Below are positions 35,960-44,034 of a stretch of DNA of 64,000 nucleotides, one piece after another (position 1 is the first letter of the stretch; every line of letters begins with the position of its first letter). Position numbers and translations under genes: made by a program. Origin of the DNA: Aquisphaera insulae (lineage in GTDB: Bacteria > Planctomycetota > Planctomycetia > Isosphaerales > Isosphaeraceae); the NCBI RefSeq assembly GCF_011064615.1, contig NZ_JAALJH010000055.1:1-64000 (forward strand), in the 5' to 3' direction. The notes below the pieces were generated by a model. It had not been told where the DNA came from. It saw only the letters and a list, made by a program, of their open reading frames with translations, and did not search any database.

Positions 35960-37003
35960 TCAATACGGGCCGTTGCCGCCCGAGCCCGGGGCCGGGTCGT
36001 CCTGGAAGATTCGGACCGACCGGAAGCGGGTCAGGAAGTCGTGGAGGCTGGGGAGCCGGTCCGCCGGCTTCTTCATGAGCATCTTCAGGACCAGGTCGTT
36101 GTACTCCTGGGTCACCAGCTTGTTGTGGGTGCCCAGGGGGAGCGGCCGTTCCTGCAGATGCTTGTTCAGGAGCTCTTGCAGGGAATTGGCCCGGAACGGC
36201 GGACGCCCGCATGCCAATTCATAACAGGTGATCCCGAAGCTGTAAATATCGGCGGACGGGGCGGGGGACTCGCAACGGATCTGTTCCGGCGAGATGTAGC
36301 TCGGCGTCCCCTGGCGGGGGACCTTGCCGCCGAAGAGCTTCCGGAGGCCGCCGATCGGCTTCATCGCCAGGGCGTAGTCGATCACCTTCACCTCGCCGGA
36401 CTTGCTGGCGATGAGGTTCTCCGGCTTCACGTCCCGATGAGTCCACCCCTTATCATGCATGTACGCGAGCCCCGCCGCCGCCTGCTCGATGATCCGGTGG
36501 AGCTGGGCCTTGGGCATCGGGTAGACCGAGGGGCGGGCGATCGGCAGCTTGAGGTGATACCCGGCGAAGAAATCCATCGTGAACCACGGCTGGACCGGGT
36601 CGCGATGGTACTCGTGCACCCGCACGAGGTTCGGGTGCCTCAGCTCCTGGCCGATCTTGGCCTCGTGGGCGAACGCCTTCCGCTCGTCGGAATCCTCGCC
36701 GCGGGAGGCGAGGAGCTGCTTGAGGGCGAACCGCTTCTCGGTGCCATCCTGGACGACCTCCATGACGACCGAGGTGGCGCCGGGGTGGATGACCCGGACG
36801 ATCCGGTAGCCGCCGATCCGATCCTCGTTCAGGGTATTGGAGTCAGTCGCCACGTCGATCCTCTGGACGGTCCCGCGGCGGGCCGGTTCCGGCACGATCC
36901 GGCCACGGGTCCCCCGCCTATTCAGGTACGCCGTAGGCACCCGTTCATGACCCTCGATCGTACAAAAAGCGATGTCCCGGGGCAACTTGGGGAGGGACCT
37001 CAT
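35960..37003 (-). CDS. Hanks-type serine/threonine protein kinase with DYA in place of DFG
   Basis: 347 residues, no transmembrane helix, cytoplasmic. About 65 residues of basic N-terminus precede the kinase domain (about 66-335). The ATP-anchoring Lys95 (FALK), catalytic loop HRDVKPENL (Asp191) and GTPSYISPEQI (activation segment and P+1 loop) are present. The Gly-rich loop is degenerate (IHPGATSVVMEV in place of GxGxxG), and the magnesium motif reads Asp209-Tyr-Ala rather than DFG, keeping the essential Asp. The kinase is therefore probably active but with an altered DFG conformation. Substrate unknown. It is divergent from the ExeA-like ATPase gene. Start ATG at 37003 follows GAGGGGG. Confidence 0.9.
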   Translation of the reverse strand: MRSLPKLPRDIAFCTIEGHERVPTAYLNRRGTRGRIVPEPARRGTVQRIDVATDSNTLNEDRIGGYRIVRVIHPGATSVVMEVVQDGTEKRFALKQLLASRGEDSDERKAFAHEAKIGQELRHPNLVRVHEYHRDPVQPWFTMDFFAGYHLKLPIARPSVYPMPKAQLHRIIEQAAAGLAYMHDKGWTHRDVKPENLIASKSGEVKVIDYALAMKPIGGLRKLFGGKVPRQGTPSYISPEQIRCESPAPSADIYSFGITCYELACGRPPFRANSLQELLNKHLQERPLPLGTHNKLVTQEYNDLVLKMLMKKPADRLPSLHDFLTRFRSVRIFQDDPAPGSGGNGPY

Positions 37004-37168
37004 ACCCCCTCGATGCGCGACTGCGTGTGGCCCGGCTCAAGAGAAGGGGGGCCATGCACCGAATCTAAGGGAAGGCCGGGCCTGGACCGGCGTCGCGGCG
37101 GAGGGCCGCGCGGCGAGGTCGGATGCGGCACGCCGCCCGGATCAGGATTGAGGAAAGGGGACGTGGCG

Positions 37169-38575
37169 ATGAACGGAATCCGGGGCGACGAGCTCGAGAA
37201 TCGTCTGGCCGCGCCGGGAAGGCGATCCGACGGATCCCCGCTGCCGAGCCGCCGCCGGGCGATCGAGGGCCTGCTGGCCCACGTCCTGGCCGGGGACCCC
37301 GCGCCCGCCCTCCTGACCGGTGAGTCGGGGACGGGCAAAACCTGGGTCTGGAACGCCCTGGCCCGGGAGTTGCCGGCCGGCTGGCAATTCCTCCCGGTGG
37401 CTCTTTCCGGCGCGCTCAACGCCGACGGACTCCTCGAGCTGATCGCCGACCGGCTCCGCGACGACCGGGTGGACGGGACTCCCGGACTCGCCGCCAACCG
37501 GCTCGCGATCGCGCGGGCGCTCCGCTCGGAGGCGGACGACGGCCGCCGCTGGATCCTCGTCGTCGAGGACGCCCAGAACGCCTCCCGGGAGGTCTGGGAA
37601 GAACTCGCGGCCCTCGCCCAGGCATCCGACACCGGCGGCGAGCCGGCCGGCTTCGCTTGCATGATCCTCGTCGGGCCGACCAGCCTGGCTCGCCACCTCA
37701 TGGAGCGTCGCCGCCCCCGCCTGGCAGAGCGGCTCGGCCTGCACATCCACCTCCTCCCCCTGGACCTGGACGAGTGCCGGCAACTGATCGACGCCACCGA
37801 ATCCGGCCCGATCCGGGGTCTCGACGGCCGGGCCCTGGAAGAGCTCCAGAGGCAGACGTGCGGCAATCCTCGGCGGCTGCTCCGGGAGCTGCGGTCGCGG
37901 GCCATGAGCCCGGGACGCGGGTCGAGGCCCGTCCCGGGCGCCCCCGCGCCCGTACCCGTCGCCCCCCCGGCGCGACCGGAGCTCCTGCCTCGCGAGCGTC
38001 CCGTCGCGGCGTCAAACCCGCCCACCCCGGGGCGACCGGCTGGCGGCCTGACGGCGGCCCTCATCCCCACCCGGCCTCCCCTCCGCGTCGAGGAAGGCCT
38101 CATCGAGGTCGGCTGGGGGGGCAGCCTGGAGTCCGACTCCGACGACGACGATGGCGACGACGAGGCGAGCGATCGGGCGGAATCCTCGCCGCAGGGATCG
38201 CCGCGGCCCGCGGCCGTGCCGGCCCCGGCCCCGGCCGCCGCGTCCGCTGTGGCCACCGAGGAAGCCCTGACCTCGGCCGAGGAGGCCGAAGAGCTGCCCA
38301 GCGAGGAGATGATCGAGGACCATTACGCGGCCATCCAGGCGTGGAGCGAATGGGCGCGGAACCGGGGCCGGGCCGCCGACCCCGCGGTCGCGGCGGCCTC
38401 CGATTCGTCGGAGCGTCGGGCCGGCGCACGCCCCCGGTCAGCTCCCGTCACGGACGAGCCCGAGCTCGATGTCCCCGACACCGACCCGCTCGCCTCGAAT
38501 GTCCGCGCCGAGGCGGAGCACGAGCATGCCCCCTACAGTCAGCTCTTCTCCCGGCTGCGTCAGGCTCGGCCCTGA
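37169..38575 (+). CDS. ExeA-like AAA ATPase with disordered acidic tail
   Basis: 468 residues. The N-terminal half is an AAA/ExeA-type P-loop domain: Walker A GESGTGKT (51-58), Walker B-like WILVVEDAQ (128-136) and a sensor region LARHLMERRRPRLAERLG, ending with the helical QTCGNPRRLLREL common to ExeA and MalT-type ATPases. From about residue 250 it changes to a Pro/Ala-rich disordered linker with an acidic run (SDSDDDDGDDEASD), then a short conserved-looking helix (EEMIEDHYAAIQAWSEWARN) and a C-terminal HAPYSQLFSRLRQARP. Such ATPases often link secretion or transposition complexes; here no such partner is adjacent. Start at 37169 follows AGGAAAGGGG. Confidence 0.8.
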   Translation: MNGIRGDELENRLAAPGRRSDGSPLPSRRRAIEGLLAHVLAGDPAPALLTGESGTGKTWVWNALARELPAGWQFLPVALSGALNADGLLELIADRLRDDRVDGTPGLAANRLAIARALRSEADDGRRWILVVEDAQNASREVWEELAALAQASDTGGEPAGFACMILVGPTSLARHLMERRRPRLAERLGLHIHLLPLDLDECRQLIDATESGPIRGLDGRALEELQRQTCGNPRRLLRELRSRAMSPGRGSRPVPGAPAPVPVAPPARPELLPRERPVAASNPPTPGRPAGGLTAALIPTRPPLRVEEGLIEVGWGGSLESDSDDDDGDDEASDRAESSPQGSPRPAAVPAPAPAAASAVATEEALTSAEEAEELPSEEMIEDHYAAIQAWSEWARNRGRAADPAVAAASDSSERRAGARPRSAPVTDEPELDVPDTDPLASNVRAEAEHEHAPYSQLFSRLRQARP

Positions 38576-39011
38576 CCTCCGCCGGCAACGCCTCGAGACG
38601 CTCCACCGCAGATCAGATCAAGCCGCCCCAATGGCGAGTACGCTCGCAAGCCAACGGGTGCCGCGGCCGTTCGCATTCTCCACGCTCCCGTGCCGTCCCT
38701 TTCCCGGGAGGATGGCCCGCGTCGTCCCGTCGCGTCCCCACGCGACGGTCGCAACGCGTCGGAGGATCCGGCGGCCGTGGCACCTGACTCGGGATTTCAG
38801 CCTGCAGGACAGCTCGCGACCGCGGGTCGCAACGATGCATGCCTGACCGGCCGGTGCCCTTGGCGCGTCCGATCCCCGGGGGTAATCTAACCGCAGATCA
38901 TGCCTCGGCGTGGCGCGGCGGGTCCGCGATGAGATCGGCGATGAGGCCCCTTGAGGTCCGGGCCCGGGGAGCTAGCTCGGCCACGCCCTCCTGAAGCAGA
39001 ATGGACGAACC
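38576..39011. other. Intergenic region with one hairpin
   Basis: 436 bp without a supported gene. A perfect 8-bp inverted repeat with a 4-nt loop (CGTCGCGT at 38728-38735 and complement at 38740-38747) lies about 150 bp after the ATPase stop; it could end that transcript but has no T-run. Nothing else stands out. Confidence 0.45.
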
Positions 39012-39758
39012 GTGAGCGGCCCCACAGACAATCTCGCTCCGTCGGAGCCCAAATTGCTGGTCTCTCTCGCCACGTATAACGAGGCGGGCAACATCGAGCC
39101 GCTCATCGAGACCATCCGCGAGTTCGCGCCGGATTGCTCCATCCTGGTCATTGACGACAACTCGCCCGACGGCACGGGCAAGATCGCCGACGACCTGGCC
39201 GCGAAGGACCCGAGGATCCACGTCCTCCATCGCCCCGGCAAGCTCGGCCTGGGCACGGCCATGCTCGAGGCGATCGGATACGCGGTCAAGAACCAGTATG
39301 ATTACCTTCTGAATCTCGATGCCGATTTCAGCCATCCGCCCCGGTTCATCCCGGCGCTGGTGGCGGGCATGAGCGATTACGACGTCATGATCGGCTCTCG
39401 ATACATCCCCGGCGGCGGCGTGGAAGGCGGGTTCAACCTCAAGCGGAAGCTGATGAGCTCGGGGATCAACTGGTATGCCCGGCTCCTGCTGGGCCTCAGC
39501 AGCAAGGACAACAGCGGCGCCTTCCGCTGCTACCGCGTCAGCAAGCTCGCCCAGATCGACCTGGGCAAGGTGCGGTCGCGGGGCTATTCCTTCCAGGAAG
39601 AGATCCTCTACTGGTGCAAGAAGGTGGGCTGCCGGATCGGCGAAACGCCGATCCTCTTCGAGAACCGGCGTTCCGGCGTCTCCAAGATCAACATGAAGGA
39701 AGCCCGCAGCGCCCTCTGGATCCTGCTCCGCCTGGGCGTCAGCCGCGTCTTCGGCTGA
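39012..39758 (+). CDS. Polyprenol-phosphate mannosyltransferase, DPM1-like (GT2)
   Basis: 248 residues, GTG start. A soluble family-2 glycosyltransferase of the dolichol-phosphate-mannose synthase group: LVSLATYNEAGNIEPLI (nucleotide site), VIDDNSPDGTGKIAD, GLGTAMLEAIGYA, the metal-binding DAD in LLNLDADFSHPP (about 99-101) and the acceptor-region SGAFRCYRV and RSRGYSFQEEI. It transfers a sugar, typically mannose, from a nucleotide sugar to polyprenyl phosphate on the cytoplasmic face of the membrane, supplying GT-C transferases. It has no C-terminal membrane domain, like the human-type DPM1. The polytopic protein at 4990-7017 could be a user, but they are distant. Confidence 0.9.
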   Translation: MSGPTDNLAPSEPKLLVSLATYNEAGNIEPLIETIREFAPDCSILVIDDNSPDGTGKIADDLAAKDPRIHVLHRPGKLGLGTAMLEAIGYAVKNQYDYLLNLDADFSHPPRFIPALVAGMSDYDVMIGSRYIPGGGVEGGFNLKRKLMSSGINWYARLLLGLSSKDNSGAFRCYRVSKLAQIDLGKVRSRGYSFQEEILYWCKKVGCRIGETPILFENRRSGVSKINMKEARSALWILLRLGVSRVFG

Positions 39759-39798
39759 TCCCTCGCCTCCTCTTCTCCGAGGCTCGGCGCCCCTGTGG

Positions 39799-40200
39799 TC
39801 AGTCCCGATCTCGGTCCAGTTCGAAGTCGTGCCCGTGCTGCCGGACGGTCACATAGACCTCCTGGCAGGCTTCCGCGATCTTCTCGCCGAGCCCCTGATG
39901 CTTGGACCCGAGCTGGGCGGAGTACATCGCGATGACCTTGCACAGGAAGGCGCCGTGGCAGCGGTCGCTCTCGGTGCCGAGCTGTTCGAGGGATTCCTCG
40001 ATCTGGTCGGCCAGGTAGAGGAGGAACTGGGCCTGCCCCTTGATCTCGGCGAGGAACCGGCGAAGTTCCGCCGAGGCTCCGGCGGGCAATTCCGGCGCCG
40101 CCTCCTCCTCCTCGGGGATGTCGTGAAACTCGACATGCACCCCGTTCGTGTTCGAATCCGCGGCCAGGCCGTTGTAGGTGCCGTTCTCTGGAGGCGTCAT
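39799..40200 (-). CDS. Small helical protein, second of a tandem paralogous pair
   Basis: 133 residues, function unknown. After a Gly/Glu-rich start (residues 1-45, with HDIPEEEEAAPELP), a helical region runs to the end: SAELRRFLAEIKGQAQFLLYLADQIEESLEQL, then FLCKVIAMYSAQLGSKHQGLGEKIAEACQEV. This part aligns by eye without gaps to the preceding gene's product. The helical region contains two Cys residues (CHGAFLC). Start ATG at 40200 overlaps the previous stop by 4 bp (ATGA), so the pair is translationally coupled. No signal peptide or membrane helix. I do not recognise a named family. Confidence 0.75.
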   Translation of the reverse strand: MTPPENGTYNGLAADSNTNGVHVEFHDIPEEEEAAPELPAGASAELRRFLAEIKGQAQFLLYLADQIEESLEQLGTESDRCHGAFLCKVIAMYSAQLGSKHQGLGEKIAEACQEVYVTVRQHGHDFELDRDRD

Positions 40201-40520
40201 GCCATCTCTCCCGGGCTGTTCGGGGTGGGAAACGTCGCGGGGGCCTCGGAGACCATCGACTCGAGCGTGTCGCACAGCTCGCCGATGCTCCGCATGTTCT
40301 GGCTCTCGATGCGGAGGCTGGCCGCGTGCATCTCCACGAGCTGGCGGATGAAGATCCGCGTCCCGGGGTCCGGCTCGTCCTGGAACCGTTCCACATCCGC
40401 GACCGCGGCGCGGACGAGGTAGTCCATGAACTGGAGCTTCCCGCGAATCGCGTGGGACAGCTTCGAAAGCTGCGAAGGAGTTTGGTCCGTCGTTTCCGGT
40501 GCGAGGGTGACCTGTGACAT
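40197..40520 (-). CDS. Small helical protein, first of a tandem paralogous pair
   Basis: 107 residues from the ATG at 40520 (MSQVTLAPET), function unknown; the frame is open further and a start at 40616 would add 32 residues. The helical body (SQLSKLSHAIRGKLQFMDYLVRAAVADVERF, then FIRQLVEMHAASLRIESQNMRSIGELCDTLESM) aligns with the following gene: shared positions include I-(K/R)-G-x2-QF-x2-YL, F-(L/I)-x-(K/Q)-(V/L)-(I/V)-x-M-x-A-x-L, and Q-x2-(G/S)-(E/I)-x2-E. The two proteins are therefore likely paralogues that form a heteromer. The gene is divergent from the hydrolase/fabF operon. Start chosen by the GGAGA 11 nt upstream and by where similarity begins. Confidence 0.72.
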   Translation of the reverse strand: MSQVTLAPETTDQTPSQLSKLSHAIRGKLQFMDYLVRAAVADVERFQDEPDPGTRIFIRQLVEMHAASLRIESQNMRSIGELCDTLESMVSEAPATFPTPNSPGEMA

Positions 40521-40858
40521 CCTGATGGTGTCTCCGGACCGGGCCCGGACGGCCGGACCACATTCCCGGCGTCCGTGCGGGAGAAGAGCGAGTCGAGGTT
40601 TGTCGCCTTCAGCCATGGTGGTACTGAGGGCGACTGAGACTCCGAGGGTCCGCTCCTGGCGGCCCTCGAGAGCGCCCGCACAGATTACCCCCGCTCGCCA
40701 GGCGACGCAACGCCAATGCACCGGTCCACCGATCGCGCCGGTCGCGCGGTCGCGCCGGTCGCCCTCTCCGCACCCGAGCACGCCCCTGAACACGCGGAGA
40801 CCGGGGACGATGACGCATCGACGGGAGCAGGGAACGCCCCGAGGCTCTCCATGTGATC

Positions 40859-40887
40859 TTGACACCGGCCAATGTTGCAGATACAAC
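40859..40887 (+). promoter_or_regulatory. Sigma70-type promoter candidate for the hydrolase-fabF operon
   Basis: A perfect TTGACA (40859-40864), a 17-nt spacer and TACAAC (40882-40887, 4 of 6 matches) lie about 107 bp before the ATG at 40994 in an AT-richer stretch. This is the best sigma70-like match I found in the window. Confidence 0.55.
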
Positions 40888-40993
40888 GAATCGGGCCGCA
40901 CGGGAATCGAGGCGGATGATCGATCGGTCGGCTCGGTGCGACGTTCCGGGCGGCAGGCAAGGGGGGGCGAGCCGGAAGCCGCGGGGAGGAATG

Positions 40994-41872
40994 ATGCAGG
41001 GATGGACCGACGCAGAGGGCCCGAGCGATCCGCTCCGCGAGGAGCTCGCCAGGTTCTTCACCCCTCGCCGCGTGCCGGCCACGGCGAGGGACAGGGCGCT
41101 CAGGGATCGCGGCAGGTCGGTGACCCTGGGCGAGGGCCTGATCGCGACCGTCTGGGGCGACGGGCCGGCGGTGCTGATGGCACACGGTTGGGAGAGCCGC
41201 GGGACGCACTGGGGATCGTTCATCGATCCGCTCACCGAGGCCGGCTTCCGGGTGATCGCGACGGATGGGCCGGCCCACGGCGATTCGCCCGGCGCGAGGA
41301 CGCACATCCTGGAATGCGGCCTGGCCCTGGCGGCGGTCGGCCGGGATCTGGGGGGCCTCGCCGGGGTCGTGGGTCATTCCTGGGGAGCGGCGGCGGCCGT
41401 GATCGCGGCATCGAGGGGCCTCCAGGCCGAGCGAGTCGTGCTGCTGGGTGGGCCGGCGACGTTGCGAGGAGTCGTGAGCCGGTGGTGCCGGCGACGGGAG
41501 ATTACCGGGGTCGAGGAATCGCGGTTCCACTCCATCGTCGAGGAGATCGTCGGGGTGCCGCTGGACAGCCTGGACATCACCAGGCTCGCGCCTCGCCTCG
41601 CTCAGCCCGCGCTGATCGTCCATGACCGCGGCGATGAGGAGATCCCGGTCGAGGAGGGCATGGCCGTTGCGGCCACGTGGCCGACGTCGAAGCTCCTCCT
41701 CACGGAGCGATACGGGCATCGCCGGTTGCTGCTGGCGAAGGAGGTCATCGCCGAGGTCGTCGATTTCCTGGGCGGTGATCCGGTCGGGACCGAGGGGCGA
41801 GCCGGACGACCGGAGCAGACGGCGAACGACGCCGCGAGCCGGGCTGCAGCCGCCCGCGAGAGGGACTCATGA
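40994..41872 (+). CDS. Alpha/beta hydrolase
   Basis: 292 residues, cytoplasmic. HGWESRGTHWGSF marks the oxyanion region, the nucleophile Ser lies in GHSWGAA (about residue 119 from this start), and the C-terminal acid and His are probably Asp in VHDRGDEEIP and His in ERYGHRRLL. A core alpha/beta-hydrolase domain with a small cap is inferred; the substrate is not evident. The ATG at 40994 is placed by GGGGAGGA immediately before it, with 40991 as the alternative. Its stop overlaps the fabF start by 4 bp (ATGA at 41869-41872), so it is coupled to an acyl-chain enzyme and could act as a thioesterase-like hydrolase in that context; this is inference. Confidence 0.85.
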   Translation: MQGWTDAEGPSDPLREELARFFTPRRVPATARDRALRDRGRSVTLGEGLIATVWGDGPAVLMAHGWESRGTHWGSFIDPLTEAGFRVIATDGPAHGDSPGARTHILECGLALAAVGRDLGGLAGVVGHSWGAAAAVIAASRGLQAERVVLLGGPATLRGVVSRWCRRREITGVEESRFHSIVEEIVGVPLDSLDITRLAPRLAQPALIVHDRGDEEIPVEEGMAVAATWPTSKLLLTERYGHRRLLLAKEVIAEVVDFLGGDPVGTEGRAGRPEQTANDAASRAAAARERDS

Positions 41873-43125
41873 GACAGTCGGAATCGATGGGTCGCCGGGT
41901 CGTGATCACCGGGCTCGGGACCGTGAATCCGCTCGGCCTGGACGTCGGGACCTCCTGGCAGGGCCTGTGCGAGGGTCGGAGCGGGATCGGGCCGATCACG
42001 CTCTTCGACGCCGGCGCGTTCGCGGTTCGCTTCGCGGGGGAGGTCAAGGGGTTCAGCCCCGCCGCGCTCCCCGATCCCCACGCCGCGAAGCGGATGGATC
42101 GCTTCGCCCAGTTCGCCGTCCATGCCGCCCTCGAGGCCGTGCGGGATGGCGGGCTGGACCTCTCGGCCGGGGATCCGTACCGGCGGGGGATCGTCCTGGG
42201 ATGCGGGATCGGCGGCCTGAGCGAGTTCGAGTCCGGGCACGCGGCCTACACGCGAGGGGGACCGCGGCGTATCAGCCCGTTCGTCATCCCCAAGATGATG
42301 CCCAACGCCGCGCCGGCGTGCGTGGCGATCCAGCTCGGGCTCATGGGCCCTTCGACCGCGGTGGCCTCGGCCTGCGCGTCGTCGGGTGACGCCGTCCACG
42401 ATGCGGCCCGGGCGATCCAGCGGGGCGAGGCCGACGTCATGCTCTCCGGCGGCTCGGAGGCGGCCATCACGCCCATGGGCCTGGGCGGATTCGTCTCGGC
42501 GAGGGCGCTCTCGACCCGCAACGAGTCGCCGACCGCGGCGAGCCGCCCCTTCGATCGAGACCGGGACGGCTTCGTGCTCAGCGAAGGAGCCGGGATCGTC
42601 CTCCTGGAGGAGCTGGAACATGCCCGTCGCCGAGGGGCTCGGATCTACGCCGAGGTCCTCGGCTTCGGCCGGACGAATGACGCGTACGGGATCGCGGCCC
42701 CCCACCCCGAAGGTCGAGGCGCGTCGCGCGCGATCAGGCTCGCCCTCGAGGACGCCGGCCTCAATCCCCAGGACGTGGATTACATCAACGCCCATGCGAC
42801 GAGCACCGCGCTCGGCGACGAGATCGAGACGCGTGCCATCAAGGAGGCTCTCGGCGAGCACGCCTTCGGCGTCGCGGTAAGCAGCACCAAGGGGATGACC
42901 GGCCACCTCTGCGCCGCGAGCGGGGCGATCGAGCTCATTGCCTCCACCCTGGCGATCGCGCACGGGGTGATCCCGCCGACCGTGAATTACGAGACGCCGG
43001 ATCCGGCCTGCGACCTCGATTACGTCCCGAATGCGGCCCGCGAGCGGCGAGTCCGTCACGCCCTCTCGACCAGCTTCGGATTCGGGGGGCACAACACGTG
43101 CCTGGCCATCGGCGCCCTGGCCTGA
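41869..43125 (+). CDS. fabF: Beta-ketoacyl-ACP synthase II (KAS II)
   Basis: 418 residues, the usual size. It condenses malonyl-ACP with acyl-ACP in fatty acid elongation. The thiolase-fold Cys-His-His set is complete: Cys169 in AVASACASSGDAVH, His309 in NAHATSTALGDEIE and His346 in STKGMTGHLCAA with Lys341. NPLGLDVGTSW at the N-terminus and the end STSFGFGGHNTCL also match. There is no acyl carrier protein, FabD or FabG gene next to it, so it is likely a paralogue outside the main fab cluster, transcribed with the overlapping hydrolase. Specificity (general elongation or a specialised lipid) is not visible. The NRPS gene nearby is on the other strand with another gene between. Confidence 0.9.
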   Translation: MRQSESMGRRVVITGLGTVNPLGLDVGTSWQGLCEGRSGIGPITLFDAGAFAVRFAGEVKGFSPAALPDPHAAKRMDRFAQFAVHAALEAVRDGGLDLSAGDPYRRGIVLGCGIGGLSEFESGHAAYTRGGPRRISPFVIPKMMPNAAPACVAIQLGLMGPSTAVASACASSGDAVHDAARAIQRGEADVMLSGGSEAAITPMGLGGFVSARALSTRNESPTAASRPFDRDRDGFVLSEGAGIVLLEELEHARRRGARIYAEVLGFGRTNDAYGIAAPHPEGRGASRAIRLALEDAGLNPQDVDYINAHATSTALGDEIETRAIKEALGEHAFGVAVSSTKGMTGHLCAASGAIELIASTLAIAHGVIPPTVNYETPDPACDLDYVPNAARERRVRHALSTSFGFGGHNTCLAIGALA

Positions 43126-43282
43126 CCAGGGAGCGGGACCGGCCACCGAGCACCGGATGGCATTCGCCCCATCGTTCGACTACCCTGAGGTGTGGTCGGT
43201 CCGACGCGGCCCGCGATGGAGCGAGCCGGCCCGGACAGCCCTCGCGCATGCGGGTTGCCTCCCCTTCCAACCGGGCTCGATC

Positions 43283-44002
43283 ATGAGACTCTCGGCGATT
43301 CCCTTTGCAACGGCCCTCACGCTGGCCTCCTCGTTCTGCAGCCTGGTCGGCGGTGCGGAAGACGCGAAGCCGGAGCTGGTCGTCCACTACGACCTCTTCC
43401 TGAGCCAGGGCTCCCGGATCGATGACGCATCCGGCAGGAAGCACGAAGGCACGCTCTCGGGGGGCTCGATCGTCGCGGGGCGCCGCCGCAGTGCGGTGGA
43501 GTTCGACGGAGGAGGCCGGCTCGAGGCGAGCGGCCAGGCGCTCGCCCTCGACCCCGTCGGCACGCCGCTGACCGTCGGCGCCGTCTGCCTCCCGCGGAAA
43601 GCGGACGGCGTGATCGCCGCGATGGGGGATGATCGCGACGGCTTCACCCTCTATCTCAGGTCGGGCGTGCCGCACTTCGCCGTCCGGATCGGCGGGAGGG
43701 TCTCGGACGTCGCCGACGCCGAGCCTCTCGCGCTGAACCTTTGGTATCACCTGACCGGCTCGATCGACGCGAAGGGGTCTCTCCGGCTCACCGTCAACGG
43801 CAACGCGACCGAGGGACCGCATGCCGGATTCCTGACCCGCCGTCCCGTCGGGAATCTCAGCTTCGGCGGCGAATCCGCCGGACTGCCCGGCTGGACCGGC
43901 CGGCTCCAGGAGATGCGGCTCTACCGCGGCACGCTCGACCCGAAGGCAAATGCCGATGAATTGAAGGACTGGGCCAGCCTGTCGGATTGCGGTTGCAAGT
44001 AA
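43283..44002 (+). CDS. Secreted LamG/concanavalin-like domain protein
   Basis: 239 residues with a signal peptide (about 1-26, ending LVGGAED). The rest is one LamG/concanavalin-type beta-sandwich: VVHYDLFLSQGSRIDDASGRKHEGTL (partly quoted), AVEFDGGGRLEA, WYHLTGSIDAKGSLRLTVNG and WTGRLQEMRLYRGTLDP. Such domains bind carbohydrates or other surface ligands. The product ends in a Cys pair (CGCK). Start is set at 43283 because the signal peptide begins there, although the frame is open to 43031. It is convergent with the NRPS with 32 bp between stops, so not part of that transcript. Confidence 0.8.
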   Translation: MRLSAIPFATALTLASSFCSLVGGAEDAKPELVVHYDLFLSQGSRIDDASGRKHEGTLSGGSIVAGRRRSAVEFDGGGRLEASGQALALDPVGTPLTVGAVCLPRKADGVIAAMGDDRDGFTLYLRSGVPHFAVRIGGRVSDVADAEPLALNLWYHLTGSIDAKGSLRLTVNGNATEGPHAGFLTRRPVGNLSFGGESAGLPGWTGRLQEMRLYRGTLDPKANADELKDWASLSDCGCK

Positions 44003-44034
44003 GGTCGACGTCCCGATCCAACTCGAGCCGCGGC

